Of a stretch of DNA of 64,000 bases, positions 1 to 13,800 are shown piece after piece. Both the position numbers and the translations under genes were made by a program. A model generated the notes under the pieces. That model was not told the DNA's origin. It searched no databases and was given only the letters and a program-made list of their open reading frames with translations. Source of the DNA: Anastatus disparis (Eukaryota > Arthropoda > Insecta > Hymenoptera > Eupelmidae); assembly GCA_017163975.1 (NCBI GenBank), contig JAFFSR010000220.1:12604001-12668000 (forward strand), given 5' to 3'. How positions within the stretch are numbered: the first letter of the stretch is position 1; every line of letters starts with the position of its first letter.

Positions 1-1720
1 AATGCTTTAGTTAATAAATCAATAAAGTGCATCGAAATAAATAAATTTTATTAAAAGTTAAATTTTATGGAAAAAGAAACATTTGAAAAAACTAATACGA
101 ATATATTACTACCTACCTTGGTAAAATTAAAATTCTAATTTCTTTAACCGTTCTTGAACTTCATAAAATATTTTATAAAAGTAATTTACGTTATTTGATA
201 AATAATTAAATAATTAAGAAATCTAAAAAATAGATTTTTTAGTAAGTCATGAAATTCTAATTTTTTTATCAAAATTTGAATTGAAAGCAAATGAAATGAG
301 ATCTGTAAGATAAAAAAATATGAATTTTTTAATGAGATGCAGATATGTGATAAAAGAAACTCAAAAAAAATATAACTTAATAAGCTGCTCAATGAACTTA
401 ATTAACATATGTTAACATACTATATCACTAAAATTTCAAAACAATCAATCAAGATTTGTTCGAGTTATCAAGAATTATGAAAAACGATCTTTCACTCACG
501 CCAAAATTTAAAAAAAATAGTTTTTTAATTCATAACTGTTTAAAATCTACTTCCGTAATATTAGTTTTCAAACACATTTTTTACCACCACAAAACTTCTG
601 TGGGTAGCAATTATTTTATAATTTGTACATTAAAACGAAACGGCTAATGTAATTTACAAATGTAAATTTTATTTTTCTTCAATTTTAATTTAATTTGTGC
701 TTCAAATCGTTGGTTTAGTAATTTTTATTAATTCTTAAATGTATCTTTTTATTTAATTAAAAATTTTTTTTTATCTTTTTACAAACTCAAAAATTTTTAC
801 TTTCGATTGCAATTAAAAGCGGCGATTTTGAAAATTTCATTTACTGTCATAAACATTTACGAATATTTACGAATAAATTTAAACATTTTTAAACGAAAAT
901 CATTTCCACAAACTACATTAACTTTCTTGTCTTGTATTGTTGATTTTTTTTTTCAAAAAGCGTGAAAAATACATTATTTACAAAGCGGCGAAATGCATTG
1001 AAGTTGCTTAATTACATTAAATGAATAATCAAGATATGTTTCTTTGTAATAGAATTAAGTCAATCGCCGTTATTTTCATTGTAAATTCTATTAAATTTTG
1101 TATTTTTAAACGAGTTTGTTCATTAATTTTAAAAAAAATTTCAAAGAAAAGTATAAACAATTGCAACAAATTTATTCATTACTTTTTAATGCAAGTCAAT
1201 TGTTTTTTCGAATAGCTTTAATTCTTTGATTGCACTTGCGAATTAGCGTTGAAATAATGTAAACTTTAATAAACAATAATTAAAAAATAAAAAAAAAGTA
1301 ACTAATTTTTGCTAATTTAAATAATTACGATGAAAGATAAAATTAGCGCACACTTGAAAAATGTATACCCTTTTAAAAACTATAAATCCCTTAAATTATT
1401 AACTGATAAAGATAAACGAACTGTGAATATATGTAAACTAAGCTTGAAAACGGAAACATTAGTTTCTTTGTAATTTATGCTCCAAGCAACTTCTCTCTAA
1501 CCAACCCCTTACTTAAAATGAAAACTTCAACCTCTTGCATGTCTTCCCTTCCACCTAAAAAAAAAAAAAATAAAGCAATACTCGAAGCAATAAAGCAAGC
1601 CAGGTGGCTTGTTTGACGCACGAAGTTAACAGAAACAAAAAGAATTAAAAAAAAAGAAAAGAAATTGGAAGAAAAGAAAGAATAAAAAAAATTCAATATG
1701 CACGGGCGTTTTGCTTTCAG
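1..1720 (+). other. AT-rich Mfsd12 intron sequence
   Basis: This is the right part of an intron whose left end is outside the window. It holds homopolymer A and T runs and short chance ORFs only. I see no exon, repeat family or RNA gene in it. Confidence 0.6.
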
Positions 1721-1835
1721 ATATTCGGCTCAAGTTGGTGCGGCGGTGATTGTCTTCATAGTTACATGGATTGTGCTGCCAACTAGCGACGAAGTAGGGA
1801 CACGACTTAGTCCTGCCGATAACTATAAATTTAGA
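1721..1835 (+). CDS. Mfsd12: Mfsd12 exon (first one visible)
   Basis: The acceptor is the run ending TTTGCTTTCAG at 1720 and the donor is GTGAGT at 1836. The 115-nt exon begins with the third base of a codon and then reads YSAQVGAAVIVFIVTWIVL, a membrane helix, followed by a polar loop ending NYKFR. It ends on a codon boundary. The incomplete first codon shows that at least one more exon lies upstream of the window; none is visible in positions 1-1720. Confidence 0.85.
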
Positions 1836-4800
1836 GTGAGTTTGTTCATACGCTTAATCTATTCAATATAATACGTTAAATGTTTATTATTAGTAAAATT
1901 ACATTAATTAATAAAGAACTTATTTTTTTTTTTTAAAAGTTAAGCAAATTTTTAAATTTTTCAATGTATTGGTTTTTGATATATTGATCTATATTTACTT
2001 CAAATTACTTCAATCGAATAAATGAACTTCAATTGGAAACAGCATATGCAAGCAATTTAATTCTACGATGAAAATTAGATTATTTTAAATTTTGATGCGT
2101 GTTTATTCATTTCAATTTTATTTTTAAATTAAAAATTTTGCACATAATATACAAACGACGTGTAAATTAAAATTTTATTCTATAGATTACCATAATCATT
2201 ACCATAACATATTATATTATTCATAGAAAATATACATTGTCGTCTGAGGTTTGCACAAAAAACATTAATTTTTACTATGATTAATATAAATTTAAACATA
2301 AAGTTGATCCAATATCAAACAAAGTTTATTTTATGGGAATGAATATGTTTTATAAAGTCGCAATTGTATTACATTTAAAAAAGATCTTTTATTATATTTT
2401 CAGCAATAAATTAAAATTTCGAGAAATAAAAATTGATTAAATAGTTACATTTTTTAATTAAAAACTTATTGTAGCTTATTACAAAATTTTTCAAACATAT
2501 TTTGTAAATTAAGCTCAATTATAACTCGTGCCATAATCCTAACTTTGTAAGTTTTATTATGATGAAATCGATATTTTTTCACAATAAAAAGCTAATTTCG
2601 TAATTGACCATTGCGTGATCACATGTCACTCTTCACATGTTTATGCAAAAAAAAAAGAGAATAAAAAAACAATAACGTTACAACTTCGATTCGAGCGAGT
2701 GCGTTTTATTTGTTTATTGTATCGTAGAGGGGGAGTCTTGAAGTAAAATTTTATCGTTTTGTGGTTTTATTAGTGGTTTCGCGTGTCGCGGTTGGTTGAA
2801 TCGAAATAAGGGTGTTTACGTTTGAAGTTCTGAACTTGAAAATGATTTATTAAAAAAGAAGAAAAAATAAAGTTCCGGATATGTGTAATATCTTTTATTG
2901 TATTACAATCGTCACTAATTAACAAGACTCTCTTACAGACGTTGTTATTTTTATTTTTTTCTTATTCGGTTTTTTTTTTCTAATGATACTATTGTAAGAT
3001 TCAACCATGCATTAATAGGTTGAATAATTATGGATTGGCAAACAATGGCTTTTTCTGCTTGGAATAGGGAATAAACATCACAGGAAAGTAGCTTGTTTAT
3101 CTTGTTTTATGATAGCTCTCGGTGCAATGTATATATAGATGATGGATTGTACGAAGTTCTTGGGTATAAGTTTAGCATTAATTTGAAAAAAAATTCGAAA
3201 TTTTTCAGTTTTTTTTAGATATTTATCATCCAAAATTGAATGAAATATTATGTGAACTGATATATTATGATTATATCTTTACACTTGTCCCCTCTAATAT
3301 ATAAGTTTTGAGTAAATGAACCTTGCATGCTCAAATTATATCCAGCCGTTACATATAATTATTTTTAAAGTATTTTCAAAATGTTCACATATATCTATCC
3401 CTATATTCACTGATGTGTACAATCAAAATTATGCAGATATATTTTTAATTCATTGAAATTTAAATAGGAATGTTGGGATGGAATTTTTAAATGTTTCTAG
3501 TAAACATTAGAGTACTAAAATAAAGCTAATTTTTTTATTATATAATTTACTAAATATTATAAATGTATATAAAAAAACTAAAATTCAATTTAGTTCAAAC
3601 CCAACCTTTCTAATTACTTAAAAATAATTCGATAAATTAAAAAAAAAGAGGAAAAAAAAATTGTTGAAAGATAAAAAAAAAATTGTCGAAAATGCAAACG
3701 GACTGATTTACATTGCGTTCGAATTGTCGTATCTATTTTAAAGACGAAATAAATCAAGCTCCCTCCCTTTTAAGACTTCGCGATCCTACTCACGTTGCAG
3801 TAAAACGCCTTCTTCTAACCCTAAACCCCCTTTTTCTTGAAACCTTACGTACTTCATGGATAATTATAGCACCAAGGCAAAGAGAAGAGAAAAAAAAAAT
3901 GAAAAAAGAAATAACCTAAGAAAGATAGATCCTTTTTACTGTTGTTGTTACTGTTGGCGTTGTCTGATCGAAATTCGCTTTATTAAAATTGCATAATGAG
4001 GTAGGAGCTCTTATATATCTACTATGCAAAAAAAGAACAAGAAGGAAAGAAAATGTTTATAAGGGGGTCCTAGAAGTCCGTACATAACCTATCGAACACA
4101 TATTAAACTTCAATTCTTGGTAACGATTAGAATCGCATGAGAAGAGACGTATACAAGCATACGTTCTTCCTTTTTCTTATTATTTTTTTTTTCTTCTTTT
4201 TTTTTGAAGATATATAAGTATAAAGCTTCTGTTATTTCCCTTCACACCTTCAAGCGCCGTCACGCTTCGTCGCTCACGAAAAACTCGATCTCTTTACTTT
4301 AGCCTTTTATAACGTGTTCTTTTTTTTTTTCTTATATGTATATATATACATATTCACACTATCATACGCGTGGTGGATTCTTTATTATTTTTCTTATCAG
4401 ATAAATATAACTGTTATAAAAAATCAGTGTATATAGGGGGAGAATTGTGCACCGTGATGTGTTTTCTTTTTTCATTTGAAGCGTGAATTATTTATGAAGT
4501 GAAGCTCATAACGTTTTGTTACTCTTCTTTTTTTTTTTAACTTCGGAAACGGCCTCCTGCTCACTTGAAGGATGCATCTATTAAATCGCAAAATTTCTCG
4601 CATAAGCTCGCATGATTCATTTAAATATAAAACTGATAAGCAAGCTAAATATAATGAGTTATAAGTATGTATTATAGTTTTCTGTGGGTATGGTATGGGT
4701 GCACGTTATAAAGAGTATATATATCGGGTGAAGCTCATGTCGTGGAGCCATGAGCATTATATGGTGCCTGCTTATTTGCATTTACAAGTGCATTAAAACT

Positions 4801-7800
4801 TACCCATACGTTAATGCTGAGTTTGAAGTTTACGATGCATTTCTTTGAATTATATATAGGTTCTTTCTTTTTTTCAAAAATTATTTACTTTATCACGAAC
4901 TTTTTGTTTAATAAATATATCTAACGTTTATGCATTTTCCAGATAACATTGTTAACTTTTAATTAATTTTAGATTTTAAATAATGACGATAATGTTGCGC
5001 TGAAAAATTAGAAAAGCAAAAATATTATTTATGTATACATCTTCAGGCGTTTTAGTAATTTTATTTAAAATAGTTAAATACAGATTTTTCTGAGAAGATA
5101 ACTTCACAATTGATCAAAACGCAAACAGCAAACTAAATTGTGATTATACAATACGATAATAATTAATTTGATTATTTATTCGACAAAGAATCGATGTTTT
5201 ACTCAATATGAACACACATCATTTATAAGTTTGATGTGATTTTTCTTTTGGTTATTTTTCAAAATTCAAAGGATTTTTTTATCAATTTAATTATATTTTA
5301 GTGCTGTAAAGATAATAAAGCTATCTATTCATTAGTAATTTCAAGACATCAGTAAAATTAAATTAATTTTAAATGAATGAACACATTTCGATCGATTAAA
5401 TTTTCAGTCTTGATTTCTATACAGGTGAGCTTACTTAAAAAAAATTTACTATAAAAAATAGCAAAAATAACGTAGCGATAACAATAATTACGTCAGTTTT
5501 ATTCTTTCTGGTATCATTATTCGTAACAGAAATGTATATCCCACGTTTAATATAGAAAAATAATATATGGAAATTTTTTACTTCACTAATAATCAAATAA
5601 TAATAATTTTGAAATTTTACGAATTTTTTTTCGAATGCTTATAAAATTTATTAGTAAATTAAAAAATAAATAAAATAATGTAAATATGTGTTTCTTGATT
5701 TGCAGAATATTGTTGTAGTCCTAACACTCTTCGGCGTCACATCAACCGTGCTGTTCCATTCATTTCTAAACGCCCGACTTCTCGAAGTCAATGGTTATTC
5801 GCCGGTTAAATCTTCAGCTGCGAGTAATGTCGAATCGAATCCAGTGGCAACAACGGTCAGATCGAGCAGCAGACTTTTCGATGAATCAATACGTAATAAA
5901 GCCTGGTTCGCTACAAGTTTACTCGTACGAGTTGCGTTACTCTACGTGGCAAGTAGATTATTCATAACATTGACCACGGTTTATTTGCCACTTTATATCG
6001 AAGAGATTGGCATTGGCGGTAGAGCGGCATTGGCTACTGTGCCATTATCTTCGTATTCAGCGTCGTTTGTTGCAGCGCTCACCTTAAAATATATTAATCA
6101 GTCGTGTGGTACTAAGGTAAATATAATGTTTTCATTATTTTTTTATTTTTAATTTAGATTAGTCATTTTTGGCAAAGAAATCACTGTCAGCTATTTCTCT
6201 GTAACTCTTTTGCTTGTATTAATATTGAACTACGATACTCGAGATTGGATTACGAAGTCGTCAGAGGCTCAGTCAATAGAGCGATGGATTCATAATCTCG
6301 AGGTTCCGAGTTCGAATCCCGCTCTCGGCCAATTTATAAAAGCACCACTGAACGTTAAATGTGCTGAAGTTCACAAATACACTGAAGACCTCCGTCGCTA
6401 ATTAGCATCAGCAATGATAGCATAAATACAGCGACGTTAAATAAAATAAAAAAACAATTCATGTGTTACTTTGCCCGGTAGGCAGGAGGTTGAGGTTTCA
6501 AATCCCATCTGGGGTGTCAATTTTTTTCCATTTTTCCCTCATTAGACACATTGCGCCCGGTTTAACCCGGGCATAAAAAACGGTGTTCTCGGCATTGAGA
6601 ACCCGTTTAAAAAAACTCTATGTTCGTGAAAAGCCGAAAAAGAAAGCAATTTTTAAAAACAATTTAATCCAGCTGCCCCACGCGTGTAAGCAAAAACCCT
6701 GTTATTCTAATAGGATAATTACAATTTTTTTTAGAAAAATTTGTGTCGACTTCAAGACTATATAATTTGCGAATTAATAATTCAAAAAATTATTTTCAAT
6801 TTATATAAAAGTTAAGATCTAAAATAAAAACCTTTTGATTAAAAAAAAAATATCTCTGAAAAAGTAAATTCATCAAAAAGTTATAAAATAATAAAAATGT
6901 TGCTAAAGTTTATCATTTATAAAATATTCAATATTATATATTTCAAATTCTAAAACACTTTGTCATTGTTTAAATAAAAATGAAAAATTTCGAAACTTTG
7001 AGCTGATTTTTTAAGAGTTAAGCACCAACAGACACGAGGTGTTTGTGTATATAAAATTCACATTATTCATATTAAATATAAATATGGAATTTTTATCTTC
7101 AACAAATCAATAATAATAATGCGAAATTCATAAATATTTTTAATATTTATATTTTCAGTCTCATTAATTAAAAATTAAAAAATAATGTAACAATATACTG
7201 TAATTAGACAATTTTTATATCATATTTATTATCACAATAAAAAATACATGAAATTAATATTTTAATTTAAAGTGAAAAGAACAACGCAAAAAGTATACTT
7301 GTTAAGAAGAAAAAAAATGAATTTAAATTTATTGCATTTATTATTTTAGTAAATCAAGACGATAAATATAAATAACAAGTAAAAAGCGTGTTGCCATTAC
7401 TAATTGAACGATAATTAAAAAAGATTTGTAGGTTATTCCTTTTCGGCATCCTTTCAGATAGATTAATTAAGAAAAGAACAAACGAATTAAATTATAGAAA
7501 AATTAGCATTGTACATGAAATTCTGCAAAGAAAATAACACCGACACAATCTAAAAATACGGCAAGCATTGAGGAAAAATCAAAAGCGGAAAAACGTTAAA
7601 ATTCCTTTAAAAGACACGATTTATATTCAAAATATTTGTATGATAAACCAAAAGGATAAGGGATTATTATTTTTAACGCAAACATGTAATTTCACACATT
7701 CTGCATAAATACGAACTTAAGTATGAAAAGACATGTAGAAAAAAACGAGGAAATAAAGGAAAAAAAGGAGAATGTCTTGAAGAAAAAAAACTTCAAGCTC

Positions 7801-10800
7801 AGTGGTTTTGAACGATAGTTGGTGCGCTCAACCAACCCTTTACTTTTTTGTAGTTTGAAAACAATTTATCGCTTCTTCACGCACATATCCACCATTCGGT
7901 CTTCATTTGCGGTTAAAAGAACAGCACATAAACTTCACGCCGTCCCTCTCTTCCTACTTCATATCTCGTGATACATATACGTGTTGTAAAAAATGAAAAT
8001 TATTACTGGCATTGTTTGTTATACGCTTTTTTAAGGCATGTTTATTAGAATTCTTTCGTTCCTTTTTATATTTTTTTTCTTAATTTTTGCAAATATCGGC
8101 CTATTAACCGATGAAATATTAATTTCTGGTTAAGAAAATGATTAAGAGTAGAGTTGAAAAATATTTCCGGCGAAATAATAACTATTCATAAGTTTAACAA
8201 AATGTTATGTGCATTATTTTCAATATTATTAAAGCTCGAGATTAACTTGTTAACTGTATTTAAAGTTATCTCGTTAAAATATGACTTTTTATATTAACGA
8301 GATAAGCCTTTTTTAAATATTTAATATATACTTCAGTTTATTAGTAGAATATAATTAGATAAACCTTAATAAAATACTGCAATTAAGTTTTTCAATGGAA
8401 GACTTCAACTGATTTCGGTAAAATCTAAAGTCTTCAAACAACACATTGAATGAATTGTCTTTGTTGTAGAATTTTATTACGCCTTAAATTGATAAAAAAA
8501 TTTTAATAACGAAATACTCATGAGAAATTATTTGTACGTCATAGTGGACAATTTAAGCAAGAATAAGTTTAATTTTGCCATCGATATCTTTAATAACATA
8601 GTCATGTTATTGAAGATAGCATTTAATCGGCGTTTAACTTGCATAATTCTATTGAACCGTGTAGTCTAAAGGTTAATTTTCCATTAATTATTTTATTATG
8701 AGTTTAAATAATAGTCTAATTGAAATTTATAAATTAACTTTTAATCAGTAATTATTTCATGTTCTTTCTTATGGATCTAACGGATTTTTTCATGCCAAAG
8801 TCTTATTGTATGTTGATGATGTAGGTACTAAATTTTTGCGGCTTGAATTTTCTTCTGGAATACTTTTTCGCATAAATTTGGTCTAACTTTTGTAAATTTA
8901 TGAATTATTTTGTTTAAATTTTTAAGTTTCAAAAAAATTTTATTTATCTTACATAAAACTTTTGAAGAATCAATTCTAAAAAATTATTACCAAAATTGAA
9001 ACAATATTTATATTAACTTAATTTATAAAAAAATTATAATTTACAACAAAATTAATTTAATATCACAAAATTCTATTGGCTCAAAATCAATTATCCAGGG
9101 TAAAAAAGTTCATGCTAAAACACGTTGAACTTAATCTAAATATTCATTTTTATTTATAACTTTAAAATAAAGTAATCTTTCTAAACACATTTGTTAAAGC
9201 TTTTTTGTGCCACGTTTTTATAGATATCACCAAATCATCTGTCCAAAATCAAACGAGATTGAGGTAAAAATAAAATGTTGAAATAAAAGATAAAAGATTT
9301 AATAACCTTAACAGGAGGTCGCGTATCTCTGTCCTTTTCTAATCAAAGAAATGATTTTTTTACAAAGACTAATATTTTTATCAAAAAATGAAGAGAAAGC
9401 CGCATCTTGTATCAAAAAAAGCAATATTTTCTTTGATAAGAAAAAATTAATTTTATTGCTTCGTTCTCAAGAAAACCTTGAAAAACCAAATTGTCCACCC
9501 TAACCTCTATGATTTAAGTTTTTCAAGGTTTTCTTGAAAACGAAGCAATAAAATTAATTTTTTCTTATCAAAGAAAATATTGCTTTTTTTGATACAAGAT
9601 GCGGCTTTCTCTTCATTTTTTGATAAAGTTATTAGTTTTTGTAAAAAAATCATTTCTTTGATTAAAAAAGGACAGAGATACGTGACCTCCTCTTAAGGAA
9701 TTAACTGATTGAATAAATTTGTCATAAGAGAGAAGGATACTTATGTAATTGATAATTTTCTAGAAGTGCTTAAATTCATCAAATAGTCCTTTACCGTTGT
9801 TTCCTCTTACTATTGTCATAGGCGTCTTAACTATCTCTTAACTGTTTGGTATTGTTCTTGCATTTACTGGACTGTCGCGCAAGGGTATACATCTGTATTT
9901 ATACCTCTTGTTTCTATTGTCCTCCTCTCTCATCCCTAACTTTTGATCATTTTCGGAAGATTCTGTCTGATTTCATCATCTGTTTTGTTACACTTTTATT
10001 TCAAGTTTACACTAGTGACAGTGTTTCAATAGCTTACCTTGCTGTTTACTATGTACAAATTGTTATTGAAATTCTATTGTTATTTCTATTCTACTCTTTG
10101 TTATAATTTAAAAATTGAATTTAAATTATAAATATTAATATGATTAATTTTTCTCAAATTGTTTTATATCAAAGCTCAAGTAATGTAAGATTCGACAATA
10201 AAAATATATATTTTGAAAGTCATTAAATTAACTATTTTGACGTTAATACTATTTTATATGATTGATTTTGATGATACAATAAAATTATAATTAATTTTTC
10301 CAAAATCAAAATGTGCTGATCTCAATTATTATGTATGATAGTTTCAATAAAAATTTTTCTCAAAATTTAAGATAAAAATGAGTACTTTAAAGCCCAAAAA
10401 AATCTGAAACACTTCCTTTTTAAGTGATATATGACTATCAAATAATTGACATTAAAATAACGTTTTCATCTCTCCATGTGCACATAATTATATGTGCGTA
10501 TTTTTATATAATGTATGTATTATTTCATTTTAATTTTAATTTTATTTATGAGGTGATTTAACCAGTGACGCATGCGATTTCCAAAGATTAATTTGTATAC
10601 ATCATGAAATTCTAATACATATGTAATTTTTAGAAATTTAAAATTCCTTCTCTCGCGTATAAAGAAATCAAATATTATCATCGATTAATAATGAATATCC
10701 ATAAGATAATTTAATAAAATGGATAACGCCAATTATACAGACCGTTGATATTTACTGAAAAATATTTAAGGAATTTTTTTTCTAACGATTTAAACTGTTT

Positions 10801-13800
10801 ACTTGTACTGCTTATTTAATAAATTGTTACGCATGTCATAAATTTTTTATAACGAAAAATATTCAACTATTTTAAAATTAAGCGTGTGAAGCGTATTTTT
10901 TAAAACACGCAAAAATATTAAAATTTAGTACTACTTATATATTGAAAAATTCCGTTATAAATATTCAAAATTGTTATAAATAAAACAGTATACATTTATT
11001 ATTGTGAAATTAAATTTTTTTAATAAAGAAGATAATTTTAAAATTATTTTAAATTTATGATTTTTTACAAATTTTTCTAAAATACAGTAAAAATGTAATT
11101 GATTATGGAAAATAAATTAAAAATTTTTTAAATTAAATGATTATATTAAATTTCTGAAATAACCTTTCTTAACTTGAGGTGTTGAATGGCTCACTCGGTA
11201 GAGCAATGGATTTTGCAACCCGAGGTCCCGAGTTCGAATCCTGCTCTCGGCATATTGATACAAGCACCACTGTACGTTACATGTGCTGCAGTTCACAAAC
11301 ACACTAAAAAACCTCCGTCGCTAATTAGCATAGCAATGATAGCTGAAATACAGCGACGTTAGATGAAATAAAAAAATAATTTAACACCCTTCCTTTAATT
11401 CTTTATAATTTACTCTCTTAGGATAATTTCAATTTTTTTTAGAAAAATTTGTATTGACTTGAAGATTATATAGTTTGCGAATTAATAATTCGAAAAATTA
11501 TATTTAATTTATATAAATGTTGAGACCTGAAGTAAAAATCTTTTGATTAAAAAAATATGTCACAAAAAGTAAAATTATATTAAAAAGTTATGAAATAATA
11601 AAAATATTGCGAAAGTTTGACATCTTAATTTTATCAAAATTTTAACATATTCAATTTATCTATTTAAAATTCTAAAACAATTTGTTATTTTTTAGTATAA
11701 ACAAATATTATGTATTTGTTATTATTATTCAATAAAAACAAATATCATATACCCAAGATTTTACCGTCCATTCAAGAATCTAAACAGTATGTCTTAAAAA
11801 TTTAAATATAACAATGGTATTACTTCAGCGCTACCGTGCAATTAAACCTCGTTAACTCATTTGAAAAGATAAGGAAAAAGGAGAAGAAGAGGAAAAAAAA
11901 ATAAACCTAAACACGAAAACAAGAGAAGTTTTGAAGTCAAGCAAATAAAATGCAAATGAATAATCAAGTGAAAAGTCAAAACATTACCTTGAAAACGTTA
12001 GGCAGCTGCAATTTCCTTAACGAAAAAAAAAACAACAATAAACGATACATACACGAAACTCATATTGGATTACAACGAGCTAAAAAGAAGGGGTTTTAAA
12101 ATACATGTGGCGCGTATATGTACACAGTGTAAAAAGCTTCTATGTGTTATATACACCTTTAAAACTTAAAGGATGAGCCGGCACTTTATACACGCGGTTT
12201 CTCTATTAATTATACACCTGGACTTTTACTTACTTGTATGTACTTGCACGCATATATATTCATACTTACAAATATATACACACACACATATCTACATATG
12301 CATATATATACATGTATGGCCAATTAAATCGCTGCAGTGCTATTTATAGCTTAGAGCGCAATTAATTTCGAATTCCGGAAACGCGTGTGCTATGAGAGGG
12401 GTTAGGGGGCAGGGGAAAAAGAGGAAAAGGGCTTTCTGAAGAAGAAATCGTTTGTGAAGTTCAGACTTAAGACTCGCTTATAAAAGATAGTTGTACGTGG
12501 ATGTATTTAAAGTTAAGCTTACATGAAAAATTTCATTTAATTTTCATTTTTTTTAACAAGTAAAAAAAATGAACAGGATTTATAGAATTTAAAATATTTA
12601 AAGGTATTTTTTTATTTTATTGATATAGAAAGCGTTTTGTTGATGGGCTTTGATAAAGTATTATCTGCAAAAGTAGTATAAATATTCTCTTTTATAATAG
12701 TCGATTATAACTCTATTAAATTAATGTAATTCAAATTTCTAAGGTGCTAAGAAAAAAGGGTAAATTTTAAAAACTTGATAGTATAAAAATTTAATTTTAC
12801 GAAGTATTTATACATTTTAATTGACTTTATATACTTATAGTTTTTAATCAGTACATAAATTCCTAATTTTTACTCTTTCAATGAATTAATCATAGCAATT
12901 TGTTAAGTTTTCTTCAAGAGTGCTTTAAACTTTAAGTATACCTTATATCATACTATTGAAGAAACACTCTGAGATTCAATTATATGTAATAGGAAATACA
13001 TTTCAATCTGCTTATAAAACTTATTAATGATTAATAATCATGTTTTTAGATTTTTTATTTAGTTAAATGTTTTTAAAGGTATTTTACTTGAAATTAATTA
13101 CGTACATCATTATTTTAGAGAATGCAGGAATCCGTAATATGCCAACTTAGCAGCTAATAAACAATTATAGTACTGCAGCATTCGTTCTCAATATTATTTC
13201 TCAACTCGAATGCTCAACCTTTTCCGTTGCACAGATTAGTTCCAGCAAGATTTTGATTCACACCTTTTAAATAAGATGAGATATAAAAATATTGACGTTT
13301 TATCCGATTTTATTCAAAGTTGAAAATATAACTAAATTAAGATCATTTTTGTGTACTAAAAAAATTTTTAAATGCTCTTTTTTCCAGACAACTTTTTTAT
13401 GGTTTAAAAACCGCTTAACGTATCGGGCTGAAATTTGTAAGGATACTCAGTACACTTGTATAGTTTTCTTTCGTACGATAATCATTAATATTATATATTA
13501 TTCAACCATTAAAGACTAAAAACCTTAAAAAGTTCACCATTTTTTCTCAAACTGTATATTTACGATAAATTTTTTTTCAATTTTTTCTATTTTTATCACG
13601 TGTATAATAACTTAGGTCCCCAGTTTGCTAATTTATATTTATATAGAAAAATTTTAAGTTACTTTTGCACAATTAAAAAAATAAACCAAAAATCTTCATT
13701 TTATGTAGAATTTAAAAGGAATGGTTATTATTTAGGAAAAGCTTTCAACACCAAATTTCAAATTAGCGATTAAAAGAGAATAAATAAACACTAAAACATA

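Noticed and set aside
6262..6335. Functional tRNA genes in the tRNA-like heads
   Set aside because: The anticodon stems do not pair well, anticodon regions differ, and each head continues into the same non-tRNA body, so these are SINEs rather than tRNA genes.
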